Shown here: one piece after another, positions 55,258 through 64,000 of the stretch | How the letters are laid out: every line of letters starts with the position of its first letter | Position numbering within the stretch: the first letter of the stretch is position 1 | Assembly (NCBI RefSeq): GCF_000368685.1 | Contig: NZ_KB849627.1 | Span: 210,963 to 274,962 of the forward strand | From: Acinetobacter baylyi DSM 14961 = CIP 107474 | GTDB taxonomy: Bacteria > Pseudomonadota > Gammaproteobacteria > Pseudomonadales > Moraxellaceae | Direction: 5' to 3' | DNA: 64,000 bases | Translations under genes and position numbers: made by a program | The notes under the pieces: generated by a model | Told to the model about the DNA's origin: nothing | Database searches by the model: none | What the model saw: only the letters and a program-made list of their open reading frames with translations

Positions 55258-56713
55258 ATGATTTTAAATTACCCTGTGCAAGCTTGACTTCATCTTTCAT
55301 AGATAATTTTACAATTCCTTTATCATTGGTCATTGCTTGTTGCGCCTGAATACGATGTATCATCTTTTCCATGACTTCAACCAATTCCGAGTATTCAAAA
55401 CGCTGTACTTCTTCAAGATTAAGTAAAAGGTGGAAACCTTTATATTCGTAGTCAAACCACTGCTGTAAATCTTCCTGATTTCCTGTATATTTTTCCAAAA
55501 CCTGCCATGTTTTTACAGCACCTTGAATCCCCTTAAGATAAATAGGTGCTTTGGGTGCACACAGAAATTGATCTTTAATCAATTGATACGTTTCATCAGA
55601 AATAAGAATCTCATCGACCTCTGCTGCATATTGTAATCTGGCAGCCAAATTTACATCACGCCCAACAATGGTATAAGCCATACGATAAGTCGCACCATAG
55701 TTTCCAACGTGACAATATCCTGTACTTACGCCCATACGAATATTTAATGCAGGATAACCCATTTTTTTCCATCGTTCGCGTAATAACTTCATTTGTTGGC
55801 GCATAGCTATTGCCATTTCTACACATGATGCAGCATCCTGCTGTACACCCTGAGAATTTGGATCACCAAAGAAAATTAGAATCGCATCGCCCATGAATTT
55901 ATCAATGGTTGCTTCATATTGATTTGCAATTTCAGTCATATGACTTAAATAATCATTTAACAAGAACGCTAAATCATCGGGAATTAAAGACTCCGAAAGC
56001 TCTGTAAAGCCTTGTATATCAGAAAAAAATACCGTGAGTTTTTTACGTTTGTATTCAATTTTTGCTTCTGCTTCACCACGCATGATCGACTGCCATAACT
56101 GCAATGGTGCATAGCGGCTCAATTGATTAGCAAAAGTCATATAACGTGTCATCTGATTATAATAATCTTGACGCAACTGTTTTATTCTTTCTATATAAAT
56201 ATGTTGATAGTAATTACCCATACTAATAAAAATAATCAGACAAATTAAGCTAATTACGGTTAATTCTTGGCTGGTATTGGCTAAATAACCTTGAAAACCA
56301 AATACGAAAAAAGTATGAAAATAAAAGCATGCTATGCCTGATAATACAGCCAGTGACATAACAACAAATGGAATCCGACTATTAATTGCACTATAAATCC
56401 ATGCAAAAAGAATAATAAATGTAAGTACCAGACTGAGGTGGACACCCGCAAGAACAATTGATACCACAAAGGTATCGATTAAGAAAAAAATACTACGTGT
56501 TATCTTTTTATCAAATTTTGCTTCGAATACACGATTTAATCTGGGTATTAAAAGAACAAGTATAACAATGAAAATTGGAACATAAATTTGATATTGACTA
56601 TGTGCAGAAGTAAAGGAATAAATCACAATAAGCAAGGACAGAATAAAATATCCCATCATTCGATGGAAATAAATAAACTGCTGAGGCCCTCTTTCAATAA
56701 ATCTCGTGAGCAC
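55256..56713 (-). CDS. membrane class III adenylate/guanylate cyclase
   Basis: A 485-residue protein. The N-terminal 190 residues contain about six membrane helices. The class III cyclase domain follows (about 225-400) with metal Asp residues in VFFSDIQGFTEL and FMGDAILIFFGDP, and the transition-state Asn and Arg in GRDVNLAARLQYAAE. All look intact, so it should be active, making cAMP or cGMP. The C-terminal tail of about 70 residues is not recognised. No effector gene is adjacent. Confidence 0.85.
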   Translation of the reverse strand: MLTRFIERGPQQFIYFHRMMGYFILSLLIVIYSFTSAHSQYQIYVPIFIVILVLLIPRLNRVFEAKFDKKITRSIFFLIDTFVVSIVLAGVHLSLVLTFIILFAWIYSAINSRIPFVVMSLAVLSGIACFYFHTFFVFGFQGYLANTSQELTVISLICLIIFISMGNYYQHIYIERIKQLRQDYYNQMTRYMTFANQLSRYAPLQLWQSIMRGEAEAKIEYKRKKLTVFFSDIQGFTELSESLIPDDLAFLLNDYLSHMTEIANQYEATIDKFMGDAILIFFGDPNSQGVQQDAASCVEMAIAMRQQMKLLRERWKKMGYPALNIRMGVSTGYCHVGNYGATYRMAYTIVGRDVNLAARLQYAAEVDEILISDETYQLIKDQFLCAPKAPIYLKGIQGAVKTWQVLEKYTGNQEDLQQWFDYEYKGFHLLLNLEEVQRFEYSELVEVMEKMIHRIQAQQAMTNDKGIVKLSMKDEVKLAQGNLKS

Positions 56714-56770
56714 CCTATCCTCCGCAACACAGTTTTAAGCTGCATAATTCCATATGCAGCACAGATGAAC

Positions 56771-57205
56771 TTAGTCCATACGCCAATCGAATGGCATATC
56801 ACCTTGTCCACGCAAAGCAAGCATTAAAGTCTGACGCATATGTGCCAATACATCATTGGAATATGGAATTGCAGGCGTCCCCCATACTGGCTTAGGCCAA
56901 GCAACATCATTTTGATAACGAACAACATGATGAAAGTGCAATTGAGGAACAATGTTACCTAAAGCTGCAACATTCATTTTATCTGCACGAAACACTCGCG
57001 CTAATTGGCTTGATAACCAGCTTGACTCTCTTAGAAACTGCTCTTGATCGGCTTGGCTTAATTCATATAACTCAGATACCCCAGGTACACGCGGAATCAA
57101 AATGAGCCAAGGAAATTGCATATCATTCATTAAACGACATGTTGAAAGCGGGAAATCGCCTACAAAAAAAGTATCTTGAGCAAGTTGTGGATGCAAACTA
57201 AACAT
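56771..57205 (-). CDS. HIT-family hydrolase
   Basis: A 144-residue histidine-triad protein. The active-site region is PQLHFHHVVRYQND, matching the H-x-H-x-H triad in altered form. The early FPLSTCRLMNDMQFPWLILIPR is typical of proteobacterial HIT proteins near DNA repair or cyclase genes. Probably a nucleotide hydrolase; substrate unknown. The 216-base gap upstream holds a large hairpin. Confidence 0.8.
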   Translation of the reverse strand: MFSLHPQLAQDTFFVGDFPLSTCRLMNDMQFPWLILIPRVPGVSELYELSQADQEQFLRESSWLSSQLARVFRADKMNVAALGNIVPQLHFHHVVRYQNDVAWPKPVWGTPAIPYSNDVLAHMRQTLMLALRGQGDMPFDWRMD

Positions 57206-57234
57206 ATCTTTATAAATGACGCAATGATAGTGAT

Positions 57235-57277
57235 GGCTAATACTACCACATCAGTCATGATGTGAATATTATTAGCC
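57235..57277. repeat. two-part stem-loop between mfd and the HIT gene
   Basis: Inner arms CACATCA / TGATGTG (4-base loop) sit inside outer arms GGCTAATA / TATTAGCC, with 4- and 5-base internal bulges. It begins 30 bases before the HIT start, on the mfd side. It could be a structured leader or an end of the mfd message. Confidence 0.5.
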
Positions 57278-57421
57278 TTGTCTTTACTTACAAATAACAA
57301 TGATTTTATTCAATTATTGTCTGTTTCGCTCAAGAATGAAAAGCTCTATATCAAGTCATGTCATTCTTTATAAGCCTAACCCAGATGTCATAAAAACAAT
57401 CATTTACACTTTTAAACTTAT

Positions 57422-60400
57422 TCAGGAATAAGAATGTAGCTCCTGAATTAGTTTTGATAATAACGCGTGCGCAAACTGAATTCGTTTATCGTATTCTTGC
57501 AACTGCACTGTAACCTTTAGACGCTGACCACCCTCCATACGATAGTATGTGGGTTGTTTTTGCATGAGCTGAATAATACTAATCGCCTGAACAGGAGTAT
57601 CTTGAGAAAACTCGATATATCCCCCCTGACTGTTCAAATCAATTTTAGTGATTCCCAACTCTTCTGCTTGTAACCTTAACTGATGTACATGGAACAATTG
57701 TTTTACTGATACTGGAAGCGTTCCAAAACGGTCTATTAGCTCCATTCGAATGTTATCCAGTTTTTCCTGCGTATCTGTGTTACTAATTCGTTTATAAAAC
57801 AGCAAACGCTGATGTACATCGCCTAAATATTCATCTGGAATTAAAGCAGGCATATGCAAATTGATTTCGGCGGTTAAAGACAATGGCGCATCAAAGTTTG
57901 GCGTTTTGCCCTTTTGAATAGCCTTAGTCGCTTTTTCAAGCATCTCCATATACAAACTATAACCAATTGCCTGCATCGAACCACTCTGCTGTTCACCCAG
58001 TAATTCACCTGCTCCACGAATTTCTAAATCTTCAGTCGCCAGCATAAAGCCAGCCCCCAGTGTTGATGCGCGCTGAATGGCATCCAGACGTTTTTCAGCA
58101 TCGCCTTTAAGATGTTTGATTGAAGGCACCAACAAATATGCGTAAGCTTGATGATGCGAGCGCCCTACACGTCCGCGCAATTGATGTAATTGTGCCAGTC
58201 CTAACTTATCTGCACGTTCCATAATAATCGTATTGGCATTTGGAACGTCAATCCCAGTTTCGATAATGGTTGAACAGACCAGAACATTATATTCTTTATG
58301 ATAAAACTGTTGCATCACTTGTTCTAATTCACGCTCACGCATCTGTCCATGCGCAACAGCGACACGCGCTTCTGGAACTAAATTACGAATATTTTCTGCT
58401 GTACGTTCTATGCTATCTACTTCATTATGCAGGAAATAAACTTGTCCACCACGTAACAGCTCGCGCAAAATCGCCTCTCTTACCGAATCATCTGTATGCT
58501 CTTGTACAAATGTTTTAACCGCCAGGCGACGTGCTGGCGGCGTTGCAATAATGGATAAATCCCGCATACCTGAGAATGCCATATTTAACGTTCTTGGGAT
58601 TGGCGTTGCAGTTAAGGTTAGCATATCAACATCAGCACGCATGGCTTTGATTCGCTCTTTATCGCGTACACCAAAACGATGCTCTTCATCCACGATCATC
58701 AATCCCAAATCATGAAACTGTACTGTTTCCTGTAACAGTTTATGAGTTCCTACCACAATATCCACTTTCCCTGTCTGCAAATCTTCAATATTTTTTTGAT
58801 GGGTTTTATTTGAACCAAATCGGGATAGTACTTCTATCCGAATAGGCCAGTCTGCAAAACGGTCTTTAAATGACTCGTAATGCTGCTGCGCCAGCAAGGT
58901 AGTTGGAACCAATACTGCAACTTGTTTGTTATTCTGTACTGCCAAAAATGCAGCACGCATCGCAACTTCTGTTTTACCAAAACCAACATCACCACATACC
59001 AGACGATCCATCGGTTTTGCAAGTTGCATATCGTGCAATGTCGCTTCAATTGCATTGGCTTGATCAAGTGTCTCTTCATAAGCAAAACCACTTGAAAATT
59101 GCATATATGGGCTTTGATCGAGCTCAAAAGCAAAACCTGGTTTCGACTGACGGCGTGCCTGAATATGCAATAATTCAGCTGCAACATCGTGAATTTGCTC
59201 CAGTGCTTTTCTTTTGGCTTTGCTCCACGCATCTGTTCCAAGCTTATGTAATGGTGCCAAATCTGGGTCGCCGCCACTATAACGACTAATTAGGTGTAAA
59301 TTAGTGACTGGCACATAAACTTTAGCCGCATCAGCATAGTCTAATTGCAAAAATTCGTGATCCTGATCATCAATCTCAAGTGTAATGAGCCCTGCATAGC
59401 GACCAACACCATAATCGATATGTACAACAGGGGCACCAATACTAAGTTCCGTTAAACTACGAATCAGAAACTCTTCTGAGACTTCTTGCTGACGCTTACG
59501 ACGGCGTTGTACAACTCGATGTTCATATAACTGGTTTTCTGAAATCACCGCAAGCTGGCTGCTCAACACCAGACCTCGGTCCAATGGCGCATTGGTAATG
59601 GCAATCGCATATTGTTGCTTTACAAAAGCATCAAAGCCTTCCACATTTGGGATGTCTCCCAAACTTGGCCTTAAAGCATCTTTTAAGCTTTCACGACGTC
59701 CTGCACTTTCTGCGACCAAAAGAACAGGATGATTGACCTCATTAATGTACTTTGTAACAACTTCAAAAGGGTGTTCTTTTTTAGGATCAACGGCCAACTT
59801 TACAGGTTGTGATACTGGTAAATTAATTCCACCTACACGTTCTGCAATAATTTCTGAAGATACATGTATACGTGGAAATTGTTTAAGCTGCTCCAACACC
59901 ATATTCGGCATCAAAAATAGATGCTCAGGCGACAATATGGGCTGGTCAATATTATGTCTGCGACTTTCATAACGCTGAACAACATCCTTCCAACAAGAAG
60001 TTAGACTTTCATCTAGCGCATCATTTGTAATGACAATGCAATTTCTAGGTAAGTATGCTGTAAAATAACTTTGACTTTCCATCTGCCCTTTTTCAAAAAA
60101 TAAAGGCAAATAAAACTCAACACCTGGTGAGGCAATTCCATCCAGTACATCTTGATAAATTGGATTTTTCTTCGGGTTTGCAGTAGGAAAGGCTTCTGCA
60201 TATCGTTCTCGAAATATAGAGCGACCTTCTTTAAGCGGAAATTCTTTGGCAGGTAATATCCTAAACTGCTTTAAATTTTCAGTCGTTCGCTGCGTTTCAG
60301 GGTCGAAGAACTTGAGCGTATCGATCTCATCATCAAATAAATCTATACGGATAGGTTGTTCCTGTCCCGAAGCATATATATCCATAATACTGCCACGTAC

Positions 60401-60889
60401 AGCAAATTCTCCATGGTCATAGACAGTATCAACCAAATGATAACCTGCCTGAATCAAACGTAATTTTTCTTTTTCTAGATCAAGCTTTTGTCCAACCTGA
60501 ATATCAAAATGCTCACCCAACACCCAACCTATAGGAGCAACACGCTGTGCCAGTGTAGACGCCGAAATAAGCAACACGCCGGTTTGAGGCATATTTGAAA
60601 GAATCGCTAAACGTTCAGAAACAATATCCTGATGAGGCGACAATCGATCATAAGGGAGAATTTCCCAGTCTGGGAAGATCGTGGGCTTTACCCCATAAAA
60701 TTCTAGTTCACTTTCGAGTTGAGCAAGATGTTGACTATTTTGTGTAACGATTACCAATAAAGTCGTATGCTGTTGAACGATTTCCTTAAATAGAAGCGCA
60801 CCAGAAGATCCAAATAATGAACCTATCCAGCGTTTTTCACCTGCTTTTAACTGCTTTAATTTGAGTTCTGAGATTTGTTGTTGGAACAT
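57422..60889 (-). CDS. mfd: transcription-repair coupling factor Mfd
   Basis: About 1155 residues from MFQQQISELKLKQL; starts at 60937 or 60916 are also in frame, and none has a good ribosome site. UvrB-like N-terminal domains (D1-D2), the RNA polymerase interaction domain (GAPVVHIDYGVGRYAGL), and the RecG-type translocase with Walker A VCGDVGFGKTEVAMRAAF, DEEHRFG box and GRVGRSHHQAYAYLL are in order. A C-terminal TRCF domain follows. It removes stalled RNA polymerase and recruits UvrA. Confidence 0.95.
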   Translation of the reverse strand: MFQQQISELKLKQLKAGEKRWIGSLFGSSGALLFKEIVQQHTTLLVIVTQNSQHLAQLESELEFYGVKPTIFPDWEILPYDRLSPHQDIVSERLAILSNMPQTGVLLISASTLAQRVAPIGWVLGEHFDIQVGQKLDLEKEKLRLIQAGYHLVDTVYDHGEFAVRGSIMDIYASGQEQPIRIDLFDDEIDTLKFFDPETQRTTENLKQFRILPAKEFPLKEGRSIFRERYAEAFPTANPKKNPIYQDVLDGIASPGVEFYLPLFFEKGQMESQSYFTAYLPRNCIVITNDALDESLTSCWKDVVQRYESRRHNIDQPILSPEHLFLMPNMVLEQLKQFPRIHVSSEIIAERVGGINLPVSQPVKLAVDPKKEHPFEVVTKYINEVNHPVLLVAESAGRRESLKDALRPSLGDIPNVEGFDAFVKQQYAIAITNAPLDRGLVLSSQLAVISENQLYEHRVVQRRRKRQQEVSEEFLIRSLTELSIGAPVVHIDYGVGRYAGLITLEIDDQDHEFLQLDYADAAKVYVPVTNLHLISRYSGGDPDLAPLHKLGTDAWSKAKRKALEQIHDVAAELLHIQARRQSKPGFAFELDQSPYMQFSSGFAYEETLDQANAIEATLHDMQLAKPMDRLVCGDVGFGKTEVAMRAAFLAVQNNKQVAVLVPTTLLAQQHYESFKDRFADWPIRIEVLSRFGSNKTHQKNIEDLQTGKVDIVVGTHKLLQETVQFHDLGLMIVDEEHRFGVRDKERIKAMRADVDMLTLTATPIPRTLNMAFSGMRDLSIIATPPARRLAVKTFVQEHTDDSVREAILRELLRGGQVYFLHNEVDSIERTAENIRNLVPEARVAVAHGQMRERELEQVMQQFYHKEYNVLVCSTIIETGIDVPNANTIIMERADKLGLAQLHQLRGRVGRSHHQAYAYLLVPSIKHLKGDAEKRLDAIQRASTLGAGFMLATEDLEIRGAGELLGEQQSGSMQAIGYSLYMEMLEKATKAIQKGKTPNFDAPLSLTAEINLHMPALIPDEYLGDVHQRLLFYKRISNTDTQEKLDNIRMELIDRFGTLPVSVKQLFHVHQLRLQAEELGITKIDLNSQGGYIEFSQDTPVQAISIIQLMQKQPTYYRMEGGQRLKVTVQLQEYDKRIQFAHALLSKLIQELHSYS

Positions 60890-60952
60890 TGAGCTTGTAT
60901 AGAAGATGAAAGACATGTCAATTATCTTAACATGCACATACCCCTCAATTCC

Positions 60953-61309
60953 TTACTTATCTCGTTTAAACATTCGATAATATTGGTTTAATTTTTCAAT
61001 CAAATGTTTAAACTGCTTTAAATTTTCTTCATTATTATTTAAACGCTTCAGATAATTACCTGTTGCAATTTCAAGATCAATTTTTTCATTGATCAGTATC
61101 GATTTCAGATAAAGTTGCTCTAAATTATCAAAACGGTTTAATTTACGATTAGAAAAATAATCTAGTCGTTCAGAAAGCTCTTGGTTGAGCACAATTCCAT
61201 CTACAACATAGCCTTTGTCCGCATCCAGATAAATATTCTGCTCCTGCATATATAATGATTCTGCATCGGGGTTTGAACGGTCAAACCAACCTTTCAACTT
61301 GTTAAACAT
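60953..61309 (-). CDS. hypothetical protein, 118 residues
   Basis: I do not recognise this protein. It starts MFNKLKGWFDRSNPDAESLYMQEQ, is charged, soluble and probably mostly helical in its second half (FDNLEQLYLKSILINEKIDLEIATG and NNEENLKQFKHLIEKLNQYYRMF). It ends 63 bases before the mfd start on the same strand and begins 38 bases after the Dyp peroxidase gene, so it may share a transcript with either. Confidence 0.65.
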   Translation of the reverse strand: MFNKLKGWFDRSNPDAESLYMQEQNIYLDADKGYVVDGIVLNQELSERLDYFSNRKLNRFDNLEQLYLKSILINEKIDLEIATGNYLKRLNNNEENLKQFKHLIEKLNQYYRMFKRDK

Positions 61310-61347
61310 ACATCATTTTCTCTAAAACTATCATCATATTGAGATGA

Positions 61348-62289
61348 TTAATCATCACCCAAATCATCTAGAAAATCGACTGTTGGTACAAAAAACAAGG
61401 TTCCTGTCAATGCAGTACTAAAATCTAATAAGCGGTCTAAATGACCATCTGCATTACCTAAAAACATATGTTCGAGCATTTGGCGCGTTGTACTAAACTT
61501 ATTGGCATAACCAATAAAATATGTTCCAAACTCACCTTTGCTTGGATTAGAGAATGGCATATTGGCACGCATGATTTTAAGCTCATTCCCTTGGTCATCA
61601 TAAGCTTTACTGACATTATTGTGTGCTGTACCTGGTTTAACATCATCAGCCAGCTCAACATCATCAAATTTTTTGCGCCCAATAATTTTTTCCTGTTCTT
61701 CATCACTCAAGCTGCGCCATTTATCCATATCATGCATATATTTTTGTACAAATGCATAGCTCCCCCCAGCAAAAAGAGGATCTTCAGAGCCGACTAAAGC
61801 ATATTCTGCTGCAATTTCAGGCTCAGGATTTTCAGTACCATCTACAAATCCTAAAATGGCCCTTCCATCAAAATAACGAAAACCATGAACCTCATCGACA
61901 GGATGTGTCAAATCTTTTAATTGTTCATAAATAATACTGGCTAATTCGTAACACAATGCTTGCCGTTCTGCACGGATATGGAAAAATAAATCACCAGGTG
62001 TCGAGACAGCCGTATATTTGGGGCCTTTGATCTCTTTAAAAGTCACCAACTCATGTGGCTTAGGTTGCCCCTCAAATAACATATCCCATGCATTTGAACT
62101 GAACCCCATGACTGCATTGAAATTATCTTTAGGAAATCGATTACGTAAACTACGCGTCAATGCTGAAAAATTAGCTGAAAAATCAATTATTTTTTCTTTT
62201 ACATTTTCAGTTAAAGACAATCCTAATACGATAAACAAGGCATTTTCACCAGGATGACTAGTGACTGGTTGAATACGAGTAATTGTCAT
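61348..62289 (-). CDS. Dyp-type haem peroxidase
   Basis: A 313-residue dye-decolourising peroxidase of the YfeX-like cytoplasmic class, as there is no Tat signal. The distal-site motif GFVDG is at residues 147-151 (Asp150), AHNNVSKAY contains the likely proximal His, and MPFSNPSKGEFGTYFIGYA the distal Arg-side region. It uses peroxide to oxidise aromatic or porphyrin substrates. No encapsulin gene is adjacent. Confidence 0.88.
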   Translation of the reverse strand: MTITRIQPVTSHPGENALFIVLGLSLTENVKEKIIDFSANFSALTRSLRNRFPKDNFNAVMGFSSNAWDMLFEGQPKPHELVTFKEIKGPKYTAVSTPGDLFFHIRAERQALCYELASIIYEQLKDLTHPVDEVHGFRYFDGRAILGFVDGTENPEPEIAAEYALVGSEDPLFAGGSYAFVQKYMHDMDKWRSLSDEEQEKIIGRKKFDDVELADDVKPGTAHNNVSKAYDDQGNELKIMRANMPFSNPSKGEFGTYFIGYANKFSTTRQMLEHMFLGNADGHLDRLLDFSTALTGTLFFVPTVDFLDDLGDD

Positions 62290-62434
62290 GGAATTAACCT
62301 ATGAAAAATATATTGCTATCTTAATTTAACATATTGCTTTTGAAAGATTAAATTTTTTAATATATAAAAAAAGCATTCACTTTGAATATGAATGCCTCCT
62401 GATGACAATATGCTTCCAAATATAGAGATGGCTG

Positions 62435-63217
62435 CTAAACCTCACCATATTGTTTTTTAAGATAAGCGACAATTTGGGCAGACTCAAATAAATGAATACC
62501 TGTGTTCGGGTCAACTAAATAAGGTACTTGCATTTTACCCTGCATCATAGGCAACATTTTGTCGCGCTTCCCACCAGCTAGAGGAATGTAAGGGCCAGGT
62601 TTCAAACGTAGGATTGCAGGCCCCATATCTTGCCAACGCTCTTTCGAGACATTATGCAAAACATAAGGAATTTCAAGCTCAGTTAGAATATCACGTACAA
62701 CACGAGAATAAGGGCTTGCTTCAAAACTCCATAGCTCTAATAGCTGCTCTGGTGCGGCACGATGAATAATTTTTTTATTCACCCATACTCCACGGGCAGC
62801 GTTGAGTAAAGTTGCAATCAATCCAATGACTGGTATTTTAGGATAATGCTGATATTTTTCTGGTGTATGACCCGTCTTACCATAATGCTTAAATAAATGA
62901 TGAATAATTTTCTGAGATTCATAGAGCTGATCTCCTGTGTTTTCGTCAATCAAGAAAGGAAATTGAAGTTTTCCACCTTTTTCTTTGACGATAGCACGGT
63001 ATTTCTGCCCCCCTTTAGGACATGGATAAATTTCTACATCCAGATTGAGTAAAGTAAGTACCTCCCGAACACGACGAGAAAATGGTGACCCTTCAAATTC
63101 ATATAATTTTAGTGGTTTGTCAGGCTGATTTGGAAAAGGTGTTCCAGTCACCCCGCGCCCACCTTCAACGATACTTGTGGCAACTGATTGTAATATCTTA
63201 ATTTGATGAATCACCAT
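62435..63217 (-). CDS. tandem GST-N/glutaredoxin-fold protein
   Basis: A 260-residue protein made of two copies of a thioredoxin-fold GST N-terminal domain. Copy 1 is about residues 36-113 (LYEFEGSPFSRRVREVL, FPFLIDENTG, LYESQKIIHHLF). Copy 2 is about 161-258 (LWSFEASPYSRVVRDIL, VPYLVDPNTG, LFESAQIVAYL). Both keep the glutathione-binding Glu-Ser pair and the cis-Pro, but neither has a CxxC and the helical GST C-domain is missing. Function unknown; glutathione binding is likely. Confidence 0.78.
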   Translation of the reverse strand: MVIHQIKILQSVATSIVEGGRGVTGTPFPNQPDKPLKLYEFEGSPFSRRVREVLTLLNLDVEIYPCPKGGQKYRAIVKEKGGKLQFPFLIDENTGDQLYESQKIIHHLFKHYGKTGHTPEKYQHYPKIPVIGLIATLLNAARGVWVNKKIIHRAAPEQLLELWSFEASPYSRVVRDILTELEIPYVLHNVSKERWQDMGPAILRLKPGPYIPLAGGKRDKMLPMMQGKMQVPYLVDPNTGIHLFESAQIVAYLKKQYGEV

Positions 63218-63245
63218 ATTTTATTTCCTGCATTTTAAAAGTTAT

Positions 63246-63758
63246 TTAATCAATCAATTTTTGTTTTGATACGATTATCCCGTTGTTATCAGCGTAAATA
63301 TAACAACCTGCCTGGAATGTAACACCACCAAAATACAGATTTACACCCACTTCTCCTATGCCCTGACGATTACTTTTTTGTGGAATGGCTGCCAATGCAT
63401 GTATACCCAGATCTAGCTCAGCCAAAGCGTCCACATCTCGTATGCAGCCATAGATTACAACACCATCCCAATGATACTTAACAGCAGACTCGGCGATCAT
63501 ATCTCCCATGAGCGCACAGCGCATGGATGCACCACCATCCACTACCAAGACCTTACCTGTGCCATCTGTTGCCAATAGCTCTTTAACGCGTGAATTATCC
63601 TCAAAACACTTTACTGTTACGATTTGGCCTGAAAATATTTTTCGAGCGCCATAACTTTTAAAAAAACGTCCATCTAGTGATGGCGTAAGCACTTGAATAT
63701 CTTTATCAGTATGATCATCAAGTAAATCACAAGTCACAAAAGGTACAGTCGTTGTCAT
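63246..63758 (-). CDS. RraA-family protein
   Basis: 170 residues from MTTTVPFVTCDLLDDHTD; GGAA lies 10 bases upstream, while the frame start five codons earlier is too near to it. The RraA / 4-hydroxy-4-methyl-2-oxoglutarate aldolase family segments GKVLVVDGGASMRCALMGDMIAESAVKYHWDGVVIYGCIRD and GVTFQAGCYIYADNNGIIVS are present. The family includes an inhibitor of RNase E and metal-dependent aldolases; sequence alone does not decide, though the length and early CDLLDD fit the RraA-like group. Confidence 0.85.
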   Translation of the reverse strand: MTTTVPFVTCDLLDDHTDKDIQVLTPSLDGRFFKSYGARKIFSGQIVTVKCFEDNSRVKELLATDGTGKVLVVDGGASMRCALMGDMIAESAVKYHWDGVVIYGCIRDVDALAELDLGIHALAAIPQKSNRQGIGEVGVNLYFGGVTFQAGCYIYADNNGIIVSKQKLID

Positions 63759-63773
63759 GTTTTTCATTTCCAA

Positions 63774-64000
63774 TTATGTTGTTTGTATCGCTAAATTATC
63801 ATAAACCTTAAATGTTTCCATTTGCGTATTTGCAGCGACAACCATGGTATGAGCCAATTGTTGTGCCGTGACAGGTTTATAGCGAAATGGTTTCTTAATC
63901 ACATCTTTGACGACTAAAAATATTTTTTGAGCTACATTTTCTAAGATACGCTGCTCACGACGCTCACCAATCAGCAAAGATGGATGAAATATCGAGAGTT
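63774..64000 (-). CDS. C-terminal part of an NAD(P)-binding epimerase-like protein (cut by window edge)
   Basis: The frame is open to the right edge, so the start is outside the window. The visible 75 residues begin LSIFHPSLLIGERREQRILENV and include FRYKPVTAQQLAHTMVVAA. This is the C-terminus of the short NAD(P)-binding HTATIP2/semialdehyde dehydrogenase-like group, whose members have a R-P-S-x-L-x-G-x-R motif followed by Y-x-P-I/V. The N-terminal Rossmann fold cannot be checked. Confidence 0.65.
   Translation of the reverse strand, partial: LSIFHPSLLIGERREQRILENVAQKIFLVVKDVIKKPFRYKPVTAQQLAHTMVVAANTQMETFKVYDNLAIQTT

Overview
The window is a stretch of an Acinetobacter chromosome. The gene order catD-F-J-I-C-B / catM / catA / benE-D-C-B-A / benM / benK-P / areR / areC-B-A / salD-E / salR-A is the supraoperonic aromatic-degradation cluster known from Acinetobacter baylyi ADP1. 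The CatA iron ligands fall at exactly the residue numbers used for the ADP1 enzyme. I take the source to be A. baylyi or a very close relative. I see no insertion sequence, prophage, tRNA, rRNA or CRISPR array.

Region 1 (1-29.7 kb) is the catabolic island. Aryl esters are taken in (FadL-like SalD, OprD-like BenP, transporters BenK and BenE) and hydrolysed (AreA, SalE). Benzyl alcohols are oxidised by AreB and AreC to benzoate. Benzoate goes through BenABC and BenD to catechol, and salicylate goes through SalA to catechol. CatA, CatB, CatC, CatD, CatI/J and CatF then take catechol to succinyl-CoA and acetyl-CoA. Control is by two sister LysR proteins (CatM, BenM) with recognisable ATAC-N7-GTAT operators, a sigma-54 activator (AreR) with a clear -24/-12 promoter and two 17-bp dyads, and a third LysR protein (SalR). 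Two dynamin-like GTPase genes of unknown role sit between catM and catA.

Region 2 (30-39 kb) holds a pmrCAB-type lipid A modification operon, an overlapping gamma-carbonic-anhydrase-like / dihydroorotase-like pair, a homocysteine methyltransferase with an amino-acid permease, and small membrane or unknown proteins.

Region 3 (39-46 kb) has a UbiB/ABC1-type kinase, two adjacent acyl-CoA dehydrogenases (the first lacks the usual catalytic Glu motif) and the alkane hydroxylase AlkM with its divergent AraC-type regulator AlkR.

Region 4 (46-64 kb) is mostly housekeeping: a PpiD-like chaperone, HU, a phasin-like protein, the isc iron-sulfur operon (iscRSUA-hscBA-fdx) with an IscR box over its promoter, a membrane class III nucleotide cyclase, a HIT protein, Mfd, a Dyp peroxidase, a tandem GST-N protein, an RraA-like protein and a truncated NAD(P)-binding protein at the right edge.

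The most informative non-coding signals are: the AreR palindrome upstream of areC; a strong terminator lying inside the longest reading frame of the first GTPase gene, which moves its start; stable hairpins between genes inside the cat, ben and are operons; a hairpin splitting iscA from hscB; and a perfect 30-bp palindrome after pmrB.
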